Notes: generated by a model not told the origin, from the letters alone. Shown: positions 7,925 through 18,416, numbered from the stretch's first letter. The stretch is DNA of 64,000 nucleotides from Vibrio sp. RE86 (GCF_013114545.1 NZ_VTXI01000006.1:124001-188000); one strand, 5' to 3'. A program made the numbers and translations.

Positions 7925-8791
7925 TTAATAGGAGAGTATTTGCTTAATAAGCTTTTCAGACTGCTCTAGATAGTGTCCACCAAACTGATTGTAGTGATTC
8001 AATAGGTGGTAAAGGTTATAGATCTCTTTGCGTTCGCCGTAACTTAACTCGAGAGGCGAAACACTTTCATAACCTTGGTAAAAATCTGGCTGAAAACCTT
8101 CAAAAAGTTCAGACATTGCGATATCGCACTCTCTGTCTCCCCAATAGCACGCTGGATCATAGCAAATTGGTCCAAAGACAGAATTAGCGACGTTGCCATG
8201 CCACAAGTCACCATGGAGTAGGGACGGCTTTGGTTGATGACCGGCTAACAGGCTTTGGATTAAGTTGGTAAAATCATCGATATCGACAAGGTTTATTCCT
8301 TTCTCACGAAGTAACTGAAGTTGCCAACCTATACGTTGCTCTGCAAAGAACCTAGACCACTTACGTTCCCATTTGTTGGGTTGGAGGGTAGAACCAATAT
8401 AGTTGTCTTGGTCTAGGCCGTACTCTTTCTGCTCACCCCATTGATGTAAACGGGCCAATTGTTGGCCAAAGGCGAAGCTATTCTTGCTGTCATCAAGCGG
8501 TTTAGTTGGTAGGTAATTAAGGACAATAAAGGCGTGCTCTTTCGATTTGCCCGTTAAAATGAGTTCGGGTACGAACACGGTATTCGTATTGCGTAGCTGA
8601 CGAATAGTCTCGGCTTCAACTTCGAATTTGGGTAAGAACTCGCGGCGATTCGTTTTAACGAAATATCGCTGTTCTCCATCTGAAATCATGTAACATTCAT
8701 TAATATCACCACCACGTACTTTTGTTTTCTCGCTGATTTCATAAGAAAAAAGTAACGTGTCAGAAAGCTGCTTAGAAATGGCTTGCCACAT
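7925..8791 (-). CDS. Fructosamine kinase family protein
   Basis: This 288-residue protein is related to E. coli YniA and fructosamine-3-kinases, which phosphorylate Amadori-type sugar adducts on proteins and amines. The APH-like kinase fold shows HGDLWHGNV (catalytic Asp and Asn loop, about residues 193-201) and the magnesium-binding segment CYDPACYWGDRECDIAM about 20 residues later. The ATP-binding Lys sits in YFVKTNRR near residue 47. Length equals the family norm. It stands alone with gaps on both sides. The substrate is not known from sequence. Confidence 0.85.
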   Translation of the reverse strand: MWQAISKQLSDTLLFSYEISEKTKVRGGDINECYMISDGEQRYFVKTNRREFLPKFEVEAETIRQLRNTNTVFVPELILTGKSKEHAFIVLNYLPTKPLDDSKNSFAFGQQLARLHQWGEQKEYGLDQDNYIGSTLQPNKWERKWSRFFAEQRIGWQLQLLREKGINLVDIDDFTNLIQSLLAGHQPKPSLLHGDLWHGNVANSVFGPICYDPACYWGDRECDIAMSELFEGFQPDFYQGYESVSPLELSYGERKEIYNLYHLLNHYNQFGGHYLEQSEKLIKQILSY

Positions 8792-9144
8792 AGCGAATCC
8801 TACAGTCAGATAGATTTAATTAAAGTGTAGAAGATGCTTGCATTGAATTCTGATTCATAGTGCAAAAAATTCAATCATTTAGCCTAATTGCGACTCTCGA
8901 TTGATAAAGTGTGATTTATGTCTACTCAAAAGTAGTATGTGTGCGAGCCAAATAATGATTCGATGAAAGAGTTTTTGAAATGGGTTCAAGAATTTTGTCT
9001 TCTGCTTAATTTACGTTACGAAAGACGGTATGATTTGGCGAGTGAGGGTTTTATCAGCAACTAAAACAGCTTGGGTTGTGTAAACTCATTGATATGGCTT
9101 AGTATTAGAAATGGAACGCCGATTGACGGATATGGAGATAAAAC
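8792..9144. other. 353-bp intergenic region, no gene seen
   Basis: This AT-rich spacer separates the divergent kinase gene and the DUF3802 gene, so it must hold both promoters. A possible -10 for the plus-strand gene is TATGAT at about 9028-9033. A five-base hairpin (CTACT/AGTAG) occurs at about 8921-8935. I see no open frame or RNA gene. Confidence 0.35.
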
Positions 9145-9489
9145 GTGGTTGTTGAAACCGATGGTTACCTAGCTCTTATTGAGCATTTAGCTTTTAACCT
9201 TGATGTATTTGCGTCAGATGAAGGCGATACAGGCACTGAGAGTATTGAAGATGTCGTGACAGATATGGTTGCGAGTAACATCATGGCCATTTTTGAGCAA
9301 AACCCAGAGCTCCATTCAAGTGTACGTTTCCAACTGCTTAAAGAAGCTGACGCGATTGTAGAAGATCTCGGGGAAGTACTTGCTGGCGTATGGTCTAAGC
9401 CAGCAACTAATGAACAAATTGGTTTCTTAGACGAATATATCGCGCTACTTAAAAACCTGTTTGACAGTGCTGTAGCGAAATACGATTAG
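9145..9489 (+). CDS. DUF3802 family protein
   Basis: This 114-residue acidic protein is mostly helical and has no signal peptide or membrane segment. It starts with GTG; GGAG lies 9 bp upstream. I recognise it as the DUF3802 family of vibrios and relatives, from overall sequence and gene position. No catalytic motif is visible and function is unknown. It is convergent with the NlpC/P60 gene. Confidence 0.72.
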   Translation: MVVETDGYLALIEHLAFNLDVFASDEGDTGTESIEDVVTDMVASNIMAIFEQNPELHSSVRFQLLKEADAIVEDLGEVLAGVWSKPATNEQIGFLDEYIALLKNLFDSAVAKYD

Positions 9490-9514
9490 TCATTCACGCC
9501 TTTTAACCCCAGCA

Positions 9515-10027
9515 TTAATTCATTTCAGGCGATAATGCAATTCGCCTGAAATGCCAATACTTCGAAGCCCAATATGGGTTATCTAACCTAGATATAATGA
9601 CTCCTTTAGACGTGGATGCATGCATAAACTGCTTATTGCCAATGTAGACACCCACATGCCTTGTTTTTGGTGCAGTCTTAAAGAAGACTAAGTCGCCGAC
9701 ACTCGCCTCTTGATACTCTATTTCATAACCCAGCGTTACTTGGTCTCGCGTGGTTCTCGGTAAACTTACCCCCAAAGCATCGCTATAAGCCGTTTGGACA
9801 AAAGCGGAGCAATCAACGCCATTTAATGTCGTGCCACCCAGTCGGTATGGTGCACCTTGCCAAACTTTATACACATCAAGAAGTGAATTTTTCGCGACGA
9901 TCTCATGCTGCGTCAACGGCATACGTTCATTGGAGCTAAAATCATTATTTGGTTGGCTGCTACACGCGACCAGTGCACTACAAAGCGCTATGGCTCCTAT
10001 GTGTCTCGCAATGAACCTTATACTCAT
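9515..10027 (-). CDS. NlpC/P60 family peptidoglycan endopeptidase lipoprotein
   Basis: This 170-residue lipoprotein has lipobox LVAC-SS near residue 22. The NlpC/P60 domain covers the rest: catalytic Cys in NGVDCSAFVQ (about residue 73) and catalytic His in RHVGVYIGN (about residue 125), with a third His in the FMHAS strand. These enzymes cut the D-Glu to diaminopimelate bond of cell-wall peptides. Length matches E. coli Spr/NlpC-like proteins. The last codons form a 12-bp hairpin, listed separately. The next gene (10116) is divergent. Confidence 0.9.
   Translation of the reverse strand: MSIRFIARHIGAIALCSALVACSSQPNNDFSSNERMPLTQHEIVAKNSLLDVYKVWQGAPYRLGGTTLNGVDCSAFVQTAYSDALGVSLPRTTRDQVTLGYEIEYQEASVGDLVFFKTAPKTRHVGVYIGNKQFMHASTSKGVIISRLDNPYWASKYWHFRRIALSPEMN
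9521..9553. repeat. 12-bp perfect inverted repeat inside the 3' end of the NlpC/P60 gene
   Basis: CATTTCAGGCGA and its complement TCGCCTGAAATG flank a 9-base loop. The right arm starts 36 bp and the left arm 4 bp before the outer end of the stop codon, so it encodes the last residues. No U-tract follows on either strand, so it is not a standard terminator. Confidence 0.7.
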
Positions 10028-10115
10028 AATTCTGCAATCTTCCTGAAATCTAAATGCAACAAAGCAAACCTAGTATCCGTTCAAGTAAACTTTCGTACTA
10101 GGAACACGCCTTCAT

Positions 10116-12146
10116 ATGGACACGTTGAAAAAAGGTCATTTTTCACTGTCGCTGATCCAAACGATCAGTACCGTTTTTGTCTCTATCACCTTACTTGTCA
10201 TTTTGCTTTCTGTCACGAGCATTAAGGGATTAGAGCGTATCAACAACCACTTTTCTAACCTTTCAACTCAAGCTCTACCATTGGCAATGACCAATGCAGA
10301 TTTAACTCAAACAATACTCGAAAGTGTCAAACAGCTTAGTTATGTCACGCAAACCCGTTCGGTTGATGAGCTCAATAAAGTGAAGAGTTTGCTGAGCCAA
10401 AACCAAGTGCAAGCGCAGCAAATGGTACAAGAAGTATTGGTTTTTGCCTCCGAGTTTAATAATGCGATTACTCAAGAACAGATAGAGGATCTTCAAACCG
10501 CTATCGACTCACTCTCTCAGCTCTCTTTGACGGTGGTCTCGACACAAGAACAGCGTTTAAACGTTCAGGCTCTTATCGAATCTGAGTTGGATGGCTTCCG
10601 ATATGGTCTTGGCTCTGCAGGGCCAGAAATGAGTCGAATCCGTTCATTCTTAGTGGGAGATAACCCAGAGTCAGCAGATGCAGCCAACCGTTTTATTGCC
10701 CAAGCTAGTGCAATGGAGAGTACCTTTGTTCAGTTAATGATGTCGTCTGATCCAGATAAAGCAAACCAATCATACCGTGATTTAAAAAACCGTTTATCAG
10801 GGATGAACCTTGGCTACGATGATTTCAAAGAGTGGCACCCAGATGTGGTCGAGTTTGCGAGTCTTACCGCGGCTTATGACATGATTAAAGCTGGCTTTGA
10901 ACAGGGGGCAATTGTCGAACAGATCTTAACAAAACTTGAAATCGGTAAGAAACAAGAGGGGCAAATAGACCAAGTCATCGTATTGGCCAACTCCACGATT
11001 AATCAACTCAACGCGATTTCTGATACTGCGAAGTTTTTGATCGATGAAAGCCAAGACGTGGTGAATGGCACGATGGAGAACACCAAGTCGGTATTAATGT
11101 CGGTTGGTATCGCGTTTGTGCTCGCTGTGATAGTTACTTGGGTTGCGCTGCGTGGGTGGATAAACCGTGGCTTGAAAAACATCATGAGTAGCCTAGTGCA
11201 GATGACAGAGCATGATTTGTCTGGAGCGGTAAAACCTGTAGGGCCAAAAGAGATGAAAGAGGTGGCGCTCAAGCTTAATCTGCTCGTTCAGACTACCAAT
11301 GACTCTATCAGTCAAGTGACCCAGAACTGTGAAACCCTCTATCAAACCGCAGAGATCAGTCATGGTGCGGCTGAACAGTCTCAACAATGTTTGCGCGAGC
11401 AAAATGAATCGCTTGAAAGCATGGTAACAACGGTCAACCAACTTGAAGCATCCATTCGAGAGATTTCAGTCGTGACCAGCGAGTCATTTGAAGAGTCTAA
11501 GTCGGCAAGTCAGTTTTCGACGCAGGGCGTAAAAGCCATAGTCGAGAATCAAACTCGATTGCAGTCTCTTGAGCAGACGTTAAACGCCAACGAAACATCC
11601 ATGGTCGAGCTAGATAAGCGAGTAAAACAAATTCGTGAAATGGTTGATCTAATTTCAGGTATTGCTGAAAACACGAATCTTCTGGCTTTGAATGCGGCGA
11701 TAGAGGCGGCGAGAGCTGGGGAACAAGGCCGCGGTTTTGCAGTGGTCGCAGATGAAGTGAGAAAATTGGCGAGTGATACTTCCCATCAAACCACTAATAT
11801 TCGTGATCGAATGAATCAGCTGGTGGCGGCGGCAGAACGTTCTCGACTGGCCGTGTCAGAGTCTCGAGTTGAAATGGGCAATGCTCTAGAATCCAGTGAG
11901 TTGGTTAAAACAACCTTCTCGGATATTGAGCAAGCCGTTGACCACATTCGAGCGCGTGTCGAACAAATCTCAGTAGCCACGGAAGAGCAAGAAAGGGCGA
12001 CGGCGAATGTCAGTGAATCTATCACCGTCATATCGGACCAAGGCGATCATACCAAGTTGCAATTAGAGTCGATGGTAGAGAGCTCGCAGCAGGTGTCCGA
12101 CATCGCAGGCAAACAGCAAGAGATGCTGCATAAGTACACGGTATAG
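10116..12146 (+). CDS. Methyl-accepting chemotaxis protein
   Basis: This 676-residue transmembrane chemoreceptor has a first membrane segment at about residues 11-33 and a second at about 327-347. The 290-residue periplasmic part between them is predicted to be all-helical. A HAMP domain and a long cytoplasmic coiled-coil hairpin follow, and the hairpin tip carries [20 protein letters not shown] and [15 protein letters not shown]. The protein ends HKYTV, with no CheR-docking pentapeptide. The ligand is unknown; the large helical sensor resembles the helical bimodular class in size. It has its own terminator and stands alone. Confidence 0.92.
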   Translation: MDTLKKGHFSLSLIQTISTVFVSITLLVILLSVTSIKGLERINNHFSNLSTQALPLAMTNADLTQTILESVKQLSYVTQTRSVDELNKVKSLLSQNQVQAQQMVQEVLVFASEFNNAITQEQIEDLQTAIDSLSQLSLTVVSTQEQRLNVQALIESELDGFRYGLGSAGPEMSRIRSFLVGDNPESADAANRFIAQASAMESTFVQLMMSSDPDKANQSYRDLKNRLSGMNLGYDDFKEWHPDVVEFASLTAAYDMIKAGFEQGAIVEQILTKLEIGKKQEGQIDQVIVLANSTINQLNAISDTAKFLIDESQDVVNGTMENTKSVLMSVGIAFVLAVIVTWVALRGWINRGLKNIMSSLVQMTEHDLSGAVKPVGPKEMKEVALKLNLLVQTTNDSISQVTQNCETLYQTAEISHGAAEQSQQCLREQNESLESMVTTVNQLEASIREISVVTSESFEESKSASQFSTQGVKAIVENQTRLQSLEQTLNANETSMVELDKRVKQIREMVDLISGIAENTNLLALNAAIEAARAGEQGRGFAVVADEVRKLASDTSHQTTNIRDRMNQLVAAAERSRLAVSESRVEMGNALESSELVKTTFSDIEQAVDHIRARVEQISVATEEQERATANVSESITVISDQGDHTKLQLESMVESSQQVSDIAGKQQEMLHKYTV

Positions 12147-12151
12147 AAGTT

Positions 12152-12178
12152 AAAAGGAGCGTAAATGCTCCTTTTTTG
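12152..12178 (+). terminator. Terminator after the chemoreceptor gene
   Basis: AAAAGGAGC, loop GTAAAT, GCTCCTTTT and two further T, starting 5 bp after the stop codon. Confidence 0.88.
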
Positions 12179-12194
12179 GTGTTCGTCGTCTAGG

Positions 12195-12986
12195 CTAGTC
12201 CTGTCTGAATGGTTGGGTCAGCATTTTGTCTAGCCTCTGTTCATCGGACTTGCGAAAAAGTGGTAGGCCAATTTCAACCTTGTCATGGCCTTGAGTTGGC
12301 TGAGCGATATAGGTGCCGAAGGCTTTATCCCAAATAGACAAGAAAAAGCCGAAGTTCGAATGTGTCTCTTTTGCGATTGTGGAGTGATGCACTCTATGCA
12401 TATCTGGTGTCACAATGAGACGGCGCATCACACCATCTAATCTCAATGGGAGACGGGCGTTGCTGTGGTTGAACATTGCACTCGCATTGAGAATAATCTC
12501 GAAGAGGAAAACAGCCAACGCTGGAGCGCCAAGCAAACAAATGATTCCAATCTTAATCCACATCGATAGTATGATTTCGATTGGGTGGAATCGAGTCCCT
12601 GTAGTGACATCAATGTCTTGATCCGCATGGTGCATGCGGTGCAGACGCCAGAGCCAAGGAATGCGGTGAAAAACAAGGTGTTGCAGATAGATCGCGAAAT
12701 CGAGCAGTACAATGGACAGCAGGATAGTGAGCCAGGCTGGCAAATCAACAATGGTATTAAACAGACCCCATTGTTGGCTCTGAGCATACATGGCTGTTTC
12801 AATTGCTAACACCGGCATCAATAAGCTCAAACAAAGAGAGTTAAATGCAATTAGGCCAAGATTATTTACCCAGCGATAAAGCTTGTTTTGGGTGAGCTTC
12901 TTACGTGGTGTAACAAACTCCCACAAGCCACATAACGCTAAAACCGAAACAAATATAGATAGGCGGATAACTTCAGAGTCTTGCAT
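12195..12986 (-). CDS. Sterol desaturase / fatty acid hydroxylase family membrane protein
   Basis: This 263-residue integral membrane protein belongs to the di-iron fatty acid hydroxylase superfamily. Histidine clusters are visible: HLVFHR, then WRLHRMHH about 6 residues later, and HRVHHS near residue 207, with single histidines in HSNAR. At least four hydrophobic helices lie in the N-terminal half. The start at 12986 has AAGGA 9 bp upstream; an in-frame TTG at 13013 is less likely. The substrate is not inferable. It is divergent from the DTW-domain gene by about 70 bp. Confidence 0.85.
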   Translation of the reverse strand: MQDSEVIRLSIFVSVLALCGLWEFVTPRKKLTQNKLYRWVNNLGLIAFNSLCLSLLMPVLAIETAMYAQSQQWGLFNTIVDLPAWLTILLSIVLLDFAIYLQHLVFHRIPWLWRLHRMHHADQDIDVTTGTRFHPIEIILSMWIKIGIICLLGAPALAVFLFEIILNASAMFNHSNARLPLRLDGVMRRLIVTPDMHRVHHSTIAKETHSNFGFFLSIWDKAFGTYIAQPTQGHDKVEIGLPLFRKSDEQRLDKMLTQPFRQD

Positions 12987-13058
12987 GTCGACTATTCCTT
13001 GCAACTGCTTCAATGGTGAGTAAACTTGCTCACCCTTATTTATTATCTACGATACTCC

Positions 13059-13796
13059 ATGAGAATCCACGCATTTCATCACCTATATCAACGTCGGTTA
13101 GCACAGTCTACCAAGCCATTTAACGCGCGTGGAAGCAAAGTTGAACGCTGCCAATACTGCCAAGTCGCAAAGAAAGATTGCTTGTGTGAGCATCAGCCTG
13201 ATGTTGAGAGCGATGTGGCGGTCATGTTGCTCTTATCCGATAACGAAGTCTTCAAGCCAAGCAATACTGGCAGATTGATTTTAGACACGGTGAAAGAGGG
13301 CTATGCGTTTCAATGGAATCGAACAGAGCCCGCTCAAGAAATGCTCGATCTTTTAGAGGACTCGCGCTATCAACCGATTGTTGTGTTTCCTGATGAATAT
13401 GTCGAGGAAAAAACGCGCTTGCTTAGTGAACATCATGATGTACCGAATGGGAAAAAGCCTCTGCTTATCTTCCTTGATGGTAGTTGGCGAGAGGCGCGAC
13501 GTATTTTTAAAAAGTCGCCTTACTTAGATTCATTTCCGGTTCTTTCCATCAATCCAGAGAGTGTTTCTCAATATATGATGAGGCGTTCGGACAATGAGCA
13601 GCACTTGGCTACCGCTGAAGTTGCCATTCTCGTGCTTCAGCAGCTAGGGCAGGCCAAAACATCACAAACATTGGCGCTTTGGTTTGAAGTGTTTCGTGAA
13701 TCCTACCTTAATAGTAAGACCCGAAATAAACCGAATACAAGCCGACCAGCGCTAACACAATTTATCGACTACGTAAGAAACGAGAAATCAGTCTAA
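13059..13796 (+). CDS. tapT: DTW-domain tRNA-uridine aminocarboxypropyltransferase
   Basis: This protein matches the DTW/TapT family, which transfers the aminocarboxypropyl group of S-adenosylmethionine to uridine 47 of tRNA (acp3U). Near the N-terminus a cysteine cluster C-x2-C-x6-C-x-C (CQYCQVAKKDCLC) is present. The family's DTW-like motif appears as LDGSWREA, with conserved Asp and Trp. A PFNARGSKVERC segment before the cysteines is also typical. It has 245 residues from the ATG at 13059; no clear ribosome site is visible, and an in-frame TTG at 13026 is an alternative. The symbol is by family similarity to E. coli YfiP. Confidence 0.8.
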   Translation: MRIHAFHHLYQRRLAQSTKPFNARGSKVERCQYCQVAKKDCLCEHQPDVESDVAVMLLLSDNEVFKPSNTGRLILDTVKEGYAFQWNRTEPAQEMLDLLEDSRYQPIVVFPDEYVEEKTRLLSEHHDVPNGKKPLLIFLDGSWREARRIFKKSPYLDSFPVLSINPESVSQYMMRRSDNEQHLATAEVAILVLQQLGQAKTSQTLALWFEVFRESYLNSKTRNKPNTSRPALTQFIDYVRNEKSV

Positions 13797-13935
13797 GAAT
13801 TGCCTTTTGTTTGGATAGTCTCTGTTCAGTTGGCTCCGTTGAAAAGCTAAATTGGTCGTGAGTCACAGTTTGTAGGCGTAGCTCTATGGATAATGGCTCG
13901 ATTAAAGAATTTTATATTTTTCTGGGAGAGAAAAG

Positions 13936-14844
13936 ATGTACTACGGCTTTGACGTTGGGGGCACTAAGATTGAATTTGGTGCATTTAACGAGAAACTAGA
14001 ACGTGTCGCAACGGAACGAGTACCAACCCCGACGGACGATTACGCTCTGTTGATCGAGACCATCGCCTCTTTGGTTAGTAAGTACGACCAAGAGTTTAGC
14101 TGTGAAGGCAAAATCGGCCTAGGTCTTCCTGGAATGGAAGATGCTGACGATGGCACCGTTCTTACAGTGAATGTACCTTCAGCTAAGGGCAAGCCATTAC
14201 GCGCAGATCTTGAAGCTAAAATTGGTCGTAGCGTAAAAGTAGAAAACGACGCTAACTGTTTCGCACTATCTGAAGCATGGGATGAAGAGCTAAAAGATGA
14301 GCCATCAGTAATGGGGCTTATTCTAGGTACTGGCTTTGGCGGCGGCTTAATTTACGATGGTGCTGTTTTCTCAGGTCGTAACCACGTTGCTGGTGAACTT
14401 GGCCACATGCGTTTACCGATTGATGCATGGTTCCATCTTGGTGAGAACGCTCCTTTACTCGGTTGTGGTTGTGGTAAGAAAGGCTGTTTAGATAGCTACT
14501 TATCAGGGCGTGGCTTTGAGCTTATTTATGCGCACTACTTCGGTGAAGAGAAGAAAGCGATTGAGATCATCAAAGCATACGAAGCTGGCGAAGAAAAAGC
14601 GTCAGAGCATGTAGAGCGCTTTATGGAGCTATTGGCTATCTGTTTTGCCAACATCTTTACAGGTAATGATCCTCATGTTGTCGCGCTCGGTGGTGGTCTA
14701 TCGAATTTCGAACTGATTTATGAAGAGATGCCAAAGCGTATCCCTAAATACCTATTGTCAGTGGCGAAATGCCCTAAGATCATTAAAGCGAAACATGGCG
14801 ATTCGGGTGGTGTACGCGGTGCTGCTTTCCTAAACATCAAATAG
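13936..14844 (+). CDS. nagK: N-acetyl-D-glucosamine kinase
   Basis: This ROK-family kinase of 302 residues phosphorylates GlcNAc released from chitin or cell-wall recycling at O6. It opens with the phosphate loop [10 protein letters not shown] (residues 6-15). The catalytic Asp is in KVENDANCF (about residue 106), and GTGFGGGLI follows. The ROK zinc motif is [18 protein letters not shown] near residue 180. GGGAGAG stands 5-10 bp before the ATG. It is a single-gene unit with a strong terminator. Length and motifs match E. coli NagK. Confidence 0.92.
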   Translation: MYYGFDVGGTKIEFGAFNEKLERVATERVPTPTDDYALLIETIASLVSKYDQEFSCEGKIGLGLPGMEDADDGTVLTVNVPSAKGKPLRADLEAKIGRSVKVENDANCFALSEAWDEELKDEPSVMGLILGTGFGGGLIYDGAVFSGRNHVAGELGHMRLPIDAWFHLGENAPLLGCGCGKKGCLDSYLSGRGFELIYAHYFGEEKKAIEIIKAYEAGEEKASEHVERFMELLAICFANIFTGNDPHVVALGGGLSNFELIYEEMPKRIPKYLLSVAKCPKIIKAKHGDSGGVRGAAFLNIK

Positions 14845-14861
14845 CACGTTTGGAACAAAGT

Positions 14862-14891
14862 AAAAGGGCCTATCGATTGATAGGCCCTTTT
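14862..14891. terminator. Bidirectional terminator between nagK and the DUF2960 gene
   Basis: A 13-bp perfect stem (AAAAGGGCCTATC / GATAGGCCCTTTT) with loop GATT lies between convergent genes. A/T tracts sit on both sides. Confidence 0.92.
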
Positions 14892-14912
14892 CATATCAGT
14901 AACGTAACAAGG

Positions 14913-15179
14913 TTATTTGTTCTTCTTACCGACACCTAGGTTCTCTTTTTGCTGCAGAGTAATACGACCAAAACCTAACTTTTTAAAGTGGTTGTCACGG
15001 TAGTTGCGCATTGACTTAGTGTCAGAGATTGCTTCGATCTGCTGTTCCATCTTTAGATACTCAGAAATGTCGATGCCTTCCGCTTCTGCAACCGCTTCGT
15101 GAATATTACGATGCTGCTGGTATGAGAAAGTCAGTGTTTTCTCTTCTTCTTTGTAGGTGTAAAGAATTGTACGAGCCAT
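14913..15179 (-). CDS. DUF2960 family protein
   Basis: This small basic protein has 88 residues (start ATG at 15179; an in-frame start 12 bp upstream is possible). It opens with MARTILYTYKEEEKTL, which looks like a beta hairpin, followed by helices and a Lys-rich tail (GVGKKNK). I recognise it as DUF2960, found in Vibrio and Shewanella-like bacteria. No catalytic motif, signal or membrane helix is visible. Function is unknown. It lies downstream of moeA on the same strand but a terminator separates them. Confidence 0.75.
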   Translation of the reverse strand: MARTILYTYKEEEKTLTFSYQQHRNIHEAVAEAEGIDISEYLKMEQQIEAISDTKSMRNYRDNHFKKLGFGRITLQQKENLGVGKKNK

Positions 15180-15230
15180 ATTAGTGTCCAAACTCAGATT
15201 ACCGCTGCTTTAAAAAGCAACTTAAAAACG

Positions 15231-15253
15231 AAAGGCCAGTCAAACTGGCCTTT
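15231..15253 (-). terminator. Terminator after mobB-moeA
   Basis: AAAGGCCAGT and ACTGGCCTTT form a 10-bp stem with a three-base loop. On the minus strand the stem is followed by a T-rich tract (CGTTTTTAAG). Confidence 0.82.
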
Positions 15254-15264
15254 TTCTTCAATGG

Positions 15265-17040
15265 TTAGATTCTGCCTTGAAGTGGGATAATTGTCACGCT
15301 TTCTCCTGCTTTAACTGTATCAACAGCAGGGGAGATCTCAATCAAACAGTTGGCTTCACTCATCGAACGAAGGATACCTGAACCTTGCTTACCCGTTGTG
15401 CGTACCGTTAACTGACCACGAGGATCGAGCTCGTACACACCGCGGCTAAACTCAGTACGACCTTGACGTGAGCGAAGGTCTTCTGTCGCAATTGCATTTA
15501 CTTTTAGTGGTTGCCAATCGAGTTCGCCTTGCATCTTACGGATTGCTGGCTCGACAAAGTTGATGAATGACACCATCACAGCGACAGGGTTGCCTGGTAG
15601 GCCAAAGAAAGGTTTATCATTAATTTGGCCGAAAGCAAGAGGGCGACCTGGGCGCATATTGATACGCCAGAAATCGATCTGACCGAGCTTCTCTAGCGCA
15701 AGCTTAATGTAGTCCGCATCACCGACAGAGACACCACCTGATGTCATCACAATATCAGCCTGCTTCGACGCGGTTTCTAACGCTTCAATCATCAATGATT
15801 CATCATCTTCTATGATGCCAAAATCCAGGATCTCACATCCTAGTTTCTCTAACATCCCCATGATTGTGAATCGGTTAGAATCGTAGATCGAGTTCTCTTT
15901 TTGTTCTGTCCCCGGCGCTTGAACTTCATCACCTGTTGAGAACACAGCAACTTTGACTCGGCGGAACACATCACATTGAGCAAACCCAAGTGAGGCCATC
16001 ATTCCCATCTCTGGCGAGGCAATACGTTGGCCCTGAGCGAATACAGAAGCACCAATGGCTAAGTCTTCACCGGCTTGACGGACATTTTGTCCCGTTTTAA
16101 TGGAAGCGTTAAATGTGACGCGGTCACCTGAATCAACAGCCTGCTCGCGCATGACAACGGTATCGGCACCGAAAGGTGTAGGCGCTCCCGTCATGATTTT
16201 AACAGCTTGGCCCTGTTCTAGAGGTTTGTTATAAGCGTGACCAGCCATTACTTCGGCGACAACTTGAAACGATTCAAGCTCAGTATCTTCTCCACGTATC
16301 GCAAAGCCATCCATTGCCGAGTTTGTATATTGTGGCACATTGACAGGAGAAATGACGTCGTCAGAGAGTACACGGCCTGCTGACTCTGCAATTGCACACG
16401 ACTCTTTACCTTCAATTTGCTCGATCAACGATAAGATCTTTTCTTGGCCTTGAACCACTGACAGGAAAGCAGGAGAGAGCGTATCGCAGCACGCAGCTTC
16501 GGACTTTTTATCTGCCGTTTGGTTACTTGAAGCGACATAGTCAATGACAAACTGAGCAATGGCATCAAGATCATTAATATTCATTTGAGGCAGTGTGCTG
16601 TCCTTCACTTGAGTATCCGCAGCGATGGCAATGATGTTGTCATCGCTAGGGTGTAACCAAGGTTTGCCGACTTCTTCTCGGTGAAGTTCAATCTTAGGGA
16701 AAGCGATATTTTTACACCCTTCAACTAAGATGACATCGAGTTTATCGGTATCAAAACGTGTTAGCAGGTATTCGAACTGAGATTCTTCCTCTGGCGTTTC
16801 AGTCATCAATGCAAAGCGATTGCGAGATGAAATCAACATTTGTGAAGCACCTGCTTTTCTTAGTCGATAGCTATCTTTGCCTTCTTTATCGACGTCGAAG
16901 TTGTGGTGAGCGTGCTTCAACATGCCAATGCGTAAACCTGCTTGTGTGAGCTTAGGTAGCAGTGCTTCGAGTAACGTTGTTTTACCTGTACCCGAATAGG
17001 CAGCAAAACCGAGAATAGGGATAGGTAGCTTGAAATTCAT
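15265..17040 (-). CDS. MobB-MoeA fusion, molybdenum cofactor biosynthesis
   Basis: This is a 591-residue bifunctional protein. Residues about 1-170 are MobB, a GTP-binding adaptor for guanine dinucleotide attachment: P-loop [12 protein letters not shown] at 11-22 and LKHAHHNFD after it. Residues about 190-591 are MoeA, which inserts molybdate (or tungstate) into adenylylated molybdopterin. MoeA hallmarks are [43 protein letters not shown] and GLPGNPVA. A linker of about 20 residues joins them. The start overlaps the mobA stop in ATGA. Together with mobA and the nearby tupABC it forms a Mo/W cofactor cluster. This fusion occurs in other vibrios. Confidence 0.93.
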   Translation of the reverse strand: MNFKLPIPILGFAAYSGTGKTTLLEALLPKLTQAGLRIGMLKHAHHNFDVDKEGKDSYRLRKAGASQMLISSRNRFALMTETPEEESQFEYLLTRFDTDKLDVILVEGCKNIAFPKIELHREEVGKPWLHPSDDNIIAIAADTQVKDSTLPQMNINDLDAIAQFVIDYVASSNQTADKKSEAACCDTLSPAFLSVVQGQEKILSLIEQIEGKESCAIAESAGRVLSDDVISPVNVPQYTNSAMDGFAIRGEDTELESFQVVAEVMAGHAYNKPLEQGQAVKIMTGAPTPFGADTVVMREQAVDSGDRVTFNASIKTGQNVRQAGEDLAIGASVFAQGQRIASPEMGMMASLGFAQCDVFRRVKVAVFSTGDEVQAPGTEQKENSIYDSNRFTIMGMLEKLGCEILDFGIIEDDESLMIEALETASKQADIVMTSGGVSVGDADYIKLALEKLGQIDFWRINMRPGRPLAFGQINDKPFFGLPGNPVAVMVSFINFVEPAIRKMQGELDWQPLKVNAIATEDLRSRQGRTEFSRGVYELDPRGQLTVRTTGKQGSGILRSMSEANCLIEISPAVDTVKAGESVTIIPLQGRI

Positions 17041-17624
17041 GAGTTGATCGTACCAAATTGAGCCAGCTCTTCTGGCGTATTCAAATTAACAAAGCAGTGT
17101 GGGTCATCGCTGAAGTCGACGTATTTCGTATTACATTCGTTGTATAGCAAGATGATCTTACGATCGCCACGCTCTAAGAACGCAGTCAGTCTTTCCAGTA
17201 CCGATTTTTTATAAAGTGTAAAGACAGGTTGTTGATGATCGCCATCGTGAGCGACAAGAATTTCTGTCTCGTCTGTCACTGCATCACAAAATCGTTGAAC
17301 AAGATCGTGGCTGATTTGTGGGCTATCACACGGAACAAAGCCGACCCATTCGGTGTTCGCATGGATTAAACCTGCATGGATCCCGCCCATCGGGCCAGGA
17401 AAATTAGCAAACTGATCGCCAAAAACAGGCGCATAACGTGCGTATGTTTCTTGATTTCGATTGGCGTTGATCAGTATTTGAGAAGTCTGAGGTGTTAGGC
17501 GCTTGATAACGTGCTCAATCAGCGGCTTATTATCTAGTTGAACGAGGCCTTTGTCTTGGCCTCCCATTCGGCTTGCTTGTCCACCGGCAAGGATGACCCA
17601 ACTGGTTTGATTTGAAAGAAGCAT
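17037..17624 (-). CDS. mobA: Molybdenum cofactor guanylyltransferase MobA
   Basis: MobA links GMP from GTP to molybdopterin, giving the guanine dinucleotide cofactor that DMSO-reductase-family enzymes such as formate dehydrogenase need. The nucleotide-binding signature [19 protein letters not shown] is at residues about 8-26; GPMGG and FVPCDSP follow. I use the ATG at 17624 (195 residues), which places the signature as in other MobA proteins. ATGs at 17645 and 17642 and a more distant one are in frame, and no start has a strong ribosome site. The stop overlaps the mobB-moeA start by 4 bp, implying coupling. Confidence 0.9.
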   Translation of the reverse strand: MLLSNQTSWVILAGGQASRMGGQDKGLVQLDNKPLIEHVIKRLTPQTSQILINANRNQETYARYAPVFGDQFANFPGPMGGIHAGLIHANTEWVGFVPCDSPQISHDLVQRFCDAVTDETEILVAHDGDHQQPVFTLYKKSVLERLTAFLERGDRKIILLYNECNTKYVDFSDDPHCFVNLNTPEELAQFGTINS

Positions 17625-17828
17625 GTTTGGAATCTTTGACATCATATGGTAACTATCGTTGAACTCTAGCAAATCTATCGATACAGACAAGCCCAAAGAA
17701 CGGTCTGATTTCAATAGTGCACATCATAAGCTATAAACTGAGAAAATAGATTTCGCAAATGTACATTTTATAAATTTAAAAACAGGAATATTGTGATCTA
17801 ACTCCACGGAAATAAGGTGAATAGTATT

Positions 17829-18410
17829 ATGAAATCACAATTGCTTGTTGCACTTCCTCTCGTATTCCTTGCCGCTAGCGCGTCAGCATCTGACGCAAAC
17901 ACTGGCCCATATTTAGGGGCTGGTATTGGTGTTGCTCAATCAGCTGACACTGATAACTACCACGACCTAGATGCGGATGGCGTCGGCTATAACGTCTATG
18001 GCGGTTACTACTTTAACCGTATCGTTGGTGTTGAAGGTAACTACAATGATTATGCGGACATGAAAGCAAACGGCCAAAAGAGCATGGCTCCAACGTCTAC
18101 TTCAGTCTCTGCAAATCTGGGTTACACGTTTGATAACACCATTCGCCCATTTGCCCTTGTCGGTTTAAGTTACGTTGACCTCAACGCTAACGATAACGCT
18201 TTAATGACTGATGACAGCGGCGTAGGCTTTCACTTTGGCGTCGGCGTCGAGTACTCTCCATTACCGAACTTGACGCTGCGTGCTATTTCTCAAGCTGATG
18301 CCGTTAATGTAGAGAACACATACAGTTACGGTTCAACAACCATTAACGTCGACGACAGTACGCTAGCATTTAACTCTGTCTCTCTCGGGGCATCATACCG
18401 ATTCAAATAA
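17829..18410 (+). CDS. Small outer-membrane beta-barrel protein
   Basis: This 193-residue protein has a signal peptide (MKSQLLVALPLVFLAASASAS) and then about eight amphipathic strands rich in Gly, Tyr and Asn. It ends ASYRFK, with an aromatic residue near the C-terminus as outer-membrane barrels do. It resembles the OmpA-barrel/OMP_b-brl superfamily of Vibrio porin-family proteins. AAGGTG is 9 bp before the ATG at 17829; an in-frame GTG at 17817 is less likely. The role is unknown. It is convergent with tupC. Confidence 0.8.
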   Translation: MKSQLLVALPLVFLAASASASDANTGPYLGAGIGVAQSADTDNYHDLDADGVGYNVYGGYYFNRIVGVEGNYNDYADMKANGQKSMAPTSTSVSANLGYTFDNTIRPFALVGLSYVDLNANDNALMTDDSGVGFHFGVGVEYSPLPNLTLRAISQADAVNVENTYSYGSTTINVDDSTLAFNSVSLGASYRFK

Positions 18411-18416
18411 CAGAAC

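Noticed and set aside
10028..10115. Sigma-28 flagellar-type promoter for the chemoreceptor
   Set aside because: A TAAA element is present but no GCCGATAA at the right spacing.
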